This document shows, one piece after another, positions 63,036 through 64,000 of a DNA stretch of 64,000 nt. The position numbers were made by a program, and so were the translations under genes. The stretch is from Tomocerus qinae (taxonomy: Eukaryota > Arthropoda > Collembola > Entomobryomorpha > Tomoceridae). The number at the start of each line of letters is the position of its first letter. Positions within the stretch are counted from its first letter, which is position 1. Under the pieces are notes generated by a model that worked only from the letters and a program-made list of their open reading frames with translations, was not told the DNA's origin and ran no database searches. The stretch lies in assembly GCA_020055645.1 (NCBI GenBank), contig CM034546.1:93620001-93684000 (forward strand), given 5' to 3'.

Positions 63036-63785
63036 TTTAATAACCAATATTAATCAACTTTAATTTCTGTGGATTCTAATGCTCAATATTATTCAACTTT
63101 AATTTCTGTTGATTCTAATGCTCAATATTACTCAACTTTAATTTCTGCTGATTCTAATGCTCAATATTATTCAACTTTAATTTCTGTTGATTCTAATGCT
63201 GAATATTATTCAACTTTAATTTCTGTTGATTCTAATGCTCAATATTATTCAACTTTAATTTCTGTTGATTCTAATGCTCAATATTATTCAACGTTAATTT
63301 CTGTTGATTTTAAATACCAATATTAATCAACTTTAATTATCTGTTGATTTTAATACTTAATATTAATCAACTTTAATTATCTGTTGATTTAATACTCAAT
63401 ATTAATCAACTTTAATTATCTGTTGATTTAATGCTCAATATTAATCAACTTTAATTATCTGTTGATTTAGTACTCAATATTAATCAATTTATATTTTCTG
63501 TTGATTTTAATGGTCAATATTTTTGATTTTCTGTTGATTTTAATGGTCAATATTTTTTGATTTTTTGTTGATTTTAATGGTCAATATTTTTTGATTTCCT
63601 GTTGATTTTAATGGTCAATATTTTTTGGTTTTCGGTTGATTTTAATGATCAATATTTTTTTATTTTCTGTTGATTTTAATGGTTAATATTTTTTGATTTT
63701 CTGTTGATTTTAATGGTTAATATTTTTTGATTTTCTGTTGATTTTAATGGCTAATATTTTTTGATTTTCTGTTGATTTTAATGTT
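63036..63785 (+). repeat. AT-rich minisatellite, unit changes from 39 to about 33 bp
   Basis: All units contain TGTTGATTTTAAT-like and CAATATT words. The first half (to about 63300) has a 39-bp unit with TCAACTTTAATTTCTG, which keeps a reading frame open (13 codons: DSNAQYYSTLISV). Next comes a 38-39-bp form with AATTATCTGTTGATTTA, then a shorter 32-33-bp form with TTTTTTGATTTTCTG. The open reading frame at 63069-63326 is a by-product of the period, not a gene. Confidence 0.95.
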
Positions 63786-63821
63786 AGCATAAAAGCTTTT
63801 TAATGTTAGAATAAAGCAGAA

Positions 63822-63845
63822 GCAACAGAAGCGAGCTTCTGTTGC
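63822..63845. repeat. Perfect 11-bp inverted repeat with 2-bp loop
   Basis: GCAACAGAAGC (63822-63832) and GCTTCTGTTGC (63835-63845) are separated by GA. It lies just after the minisatellite. The rest of 63786-64000 has no recognised feature. Confidence 0.75.
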
Positions 63846-64000
63846 TGCTTGAGTTGAGGTTACCTGCTAGTATAGTTAGCTTCTGCAACGCATTTACCGT
63901 AATCTTATGCGCATGATACCCTGTTAACGAAGCAAAATGAACGGAATGAGTAATTTGGAACTGTTTTGACTGTACCAAGGCGAAGAGATAACATTTTGTA

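Noticed and set aside
63069-63326. ORF with a 13-residue repeat (DSNAQYYSTLISV)
   Set aside because: The 39-bp repeat unit is a multiple of three, so the frame stays open by arithmetic. The next sub-block destroys it.
1-64000. Search by eye for tRNA, rRNA, CRISPR arrays, riboswitches and bacterial operons
   Set aside because: No TTCGAATCC-like tRNA arms, rRNA blocks or spaced palindromic arrays were seen. The window is nuclear eukaryotic DNA, so bacterial features are not expected.

Overview
This is eukaryotic, AT-rich, intron-containing DNA from an arthropod, most likely a hexapod. The evidence is three linked Tweedle (DUF243) cuticle-protein genes, a seven-transmembrane chemoreceptor of the insect/springtail gustatory type, pacifastin-like peptides and exact TATCGATA (DRE) promoter words. 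I cannot place it to order; a springtail or a basal insect would both fit. All exon models were read by hand from splice sites and checked for reading phase. No database search was possible.

Layout. 0-3.5 kb: a mobile-element-like block with a YqaJ-type (lambda-exonuclease fold) nuclease region on + facing an intact-looking four-exon DEDDh 3'-5' exonuclease on -. 5-15 kb: three Tweedle genes on + (5232-6379, 9311-10588, 13881-14733) with a chemoreceptor (11501-12856) between the second and third, followed by a 10/20-bp minisatellite. 18.7-20.2 kb: regucalcin on +. 20.6-22.2 kb: two paralogous one-domain pacifastin-like secreted peptides on -. 23.9-25.3 kb: a non-autonomous DNA transposon with long inverted repeats and an 8-bp target duplication (TTTATGAG), ending 47 bp past the stop of the next gene. 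25.4-27.2 kb: an acid-lipase-family gene on - whose nucleophile serine is replaced. 28.3-30.9 kb: NDUFS2 (complex I 49 kDa subunit) on +, nine coding exons. 31-46 kb: a gene-poor stretch. 46.2-55.7 kb: AGFG/Drongo ArfGAP gene on + with two introns of 3-4 kb. 58.1-61.8 kb: a nardilysin-type M16 metalloprotease on -. 63.0-63.8 kb: an AT-rich minisatellite.

How it fits together. The window mixes housekeeping genes (NDUFS2, AGFG, nardilysin, regucalcin) with locally duplicated, fast-evolving secreted families (Tweedle, pacifastin-like). The Tweedle genes share a TATA + 30 bp + TCAGT promoter, while NDUFS2 and the exonuclease have a DRE word, suggesting two promoter classes. The most unusual items are the paired nucleases, the pacifastin-like peptide pair, the lipase pseudoenzyme next to a transposon, and the GC-AG intron and shifted introns in the Tweedle array.
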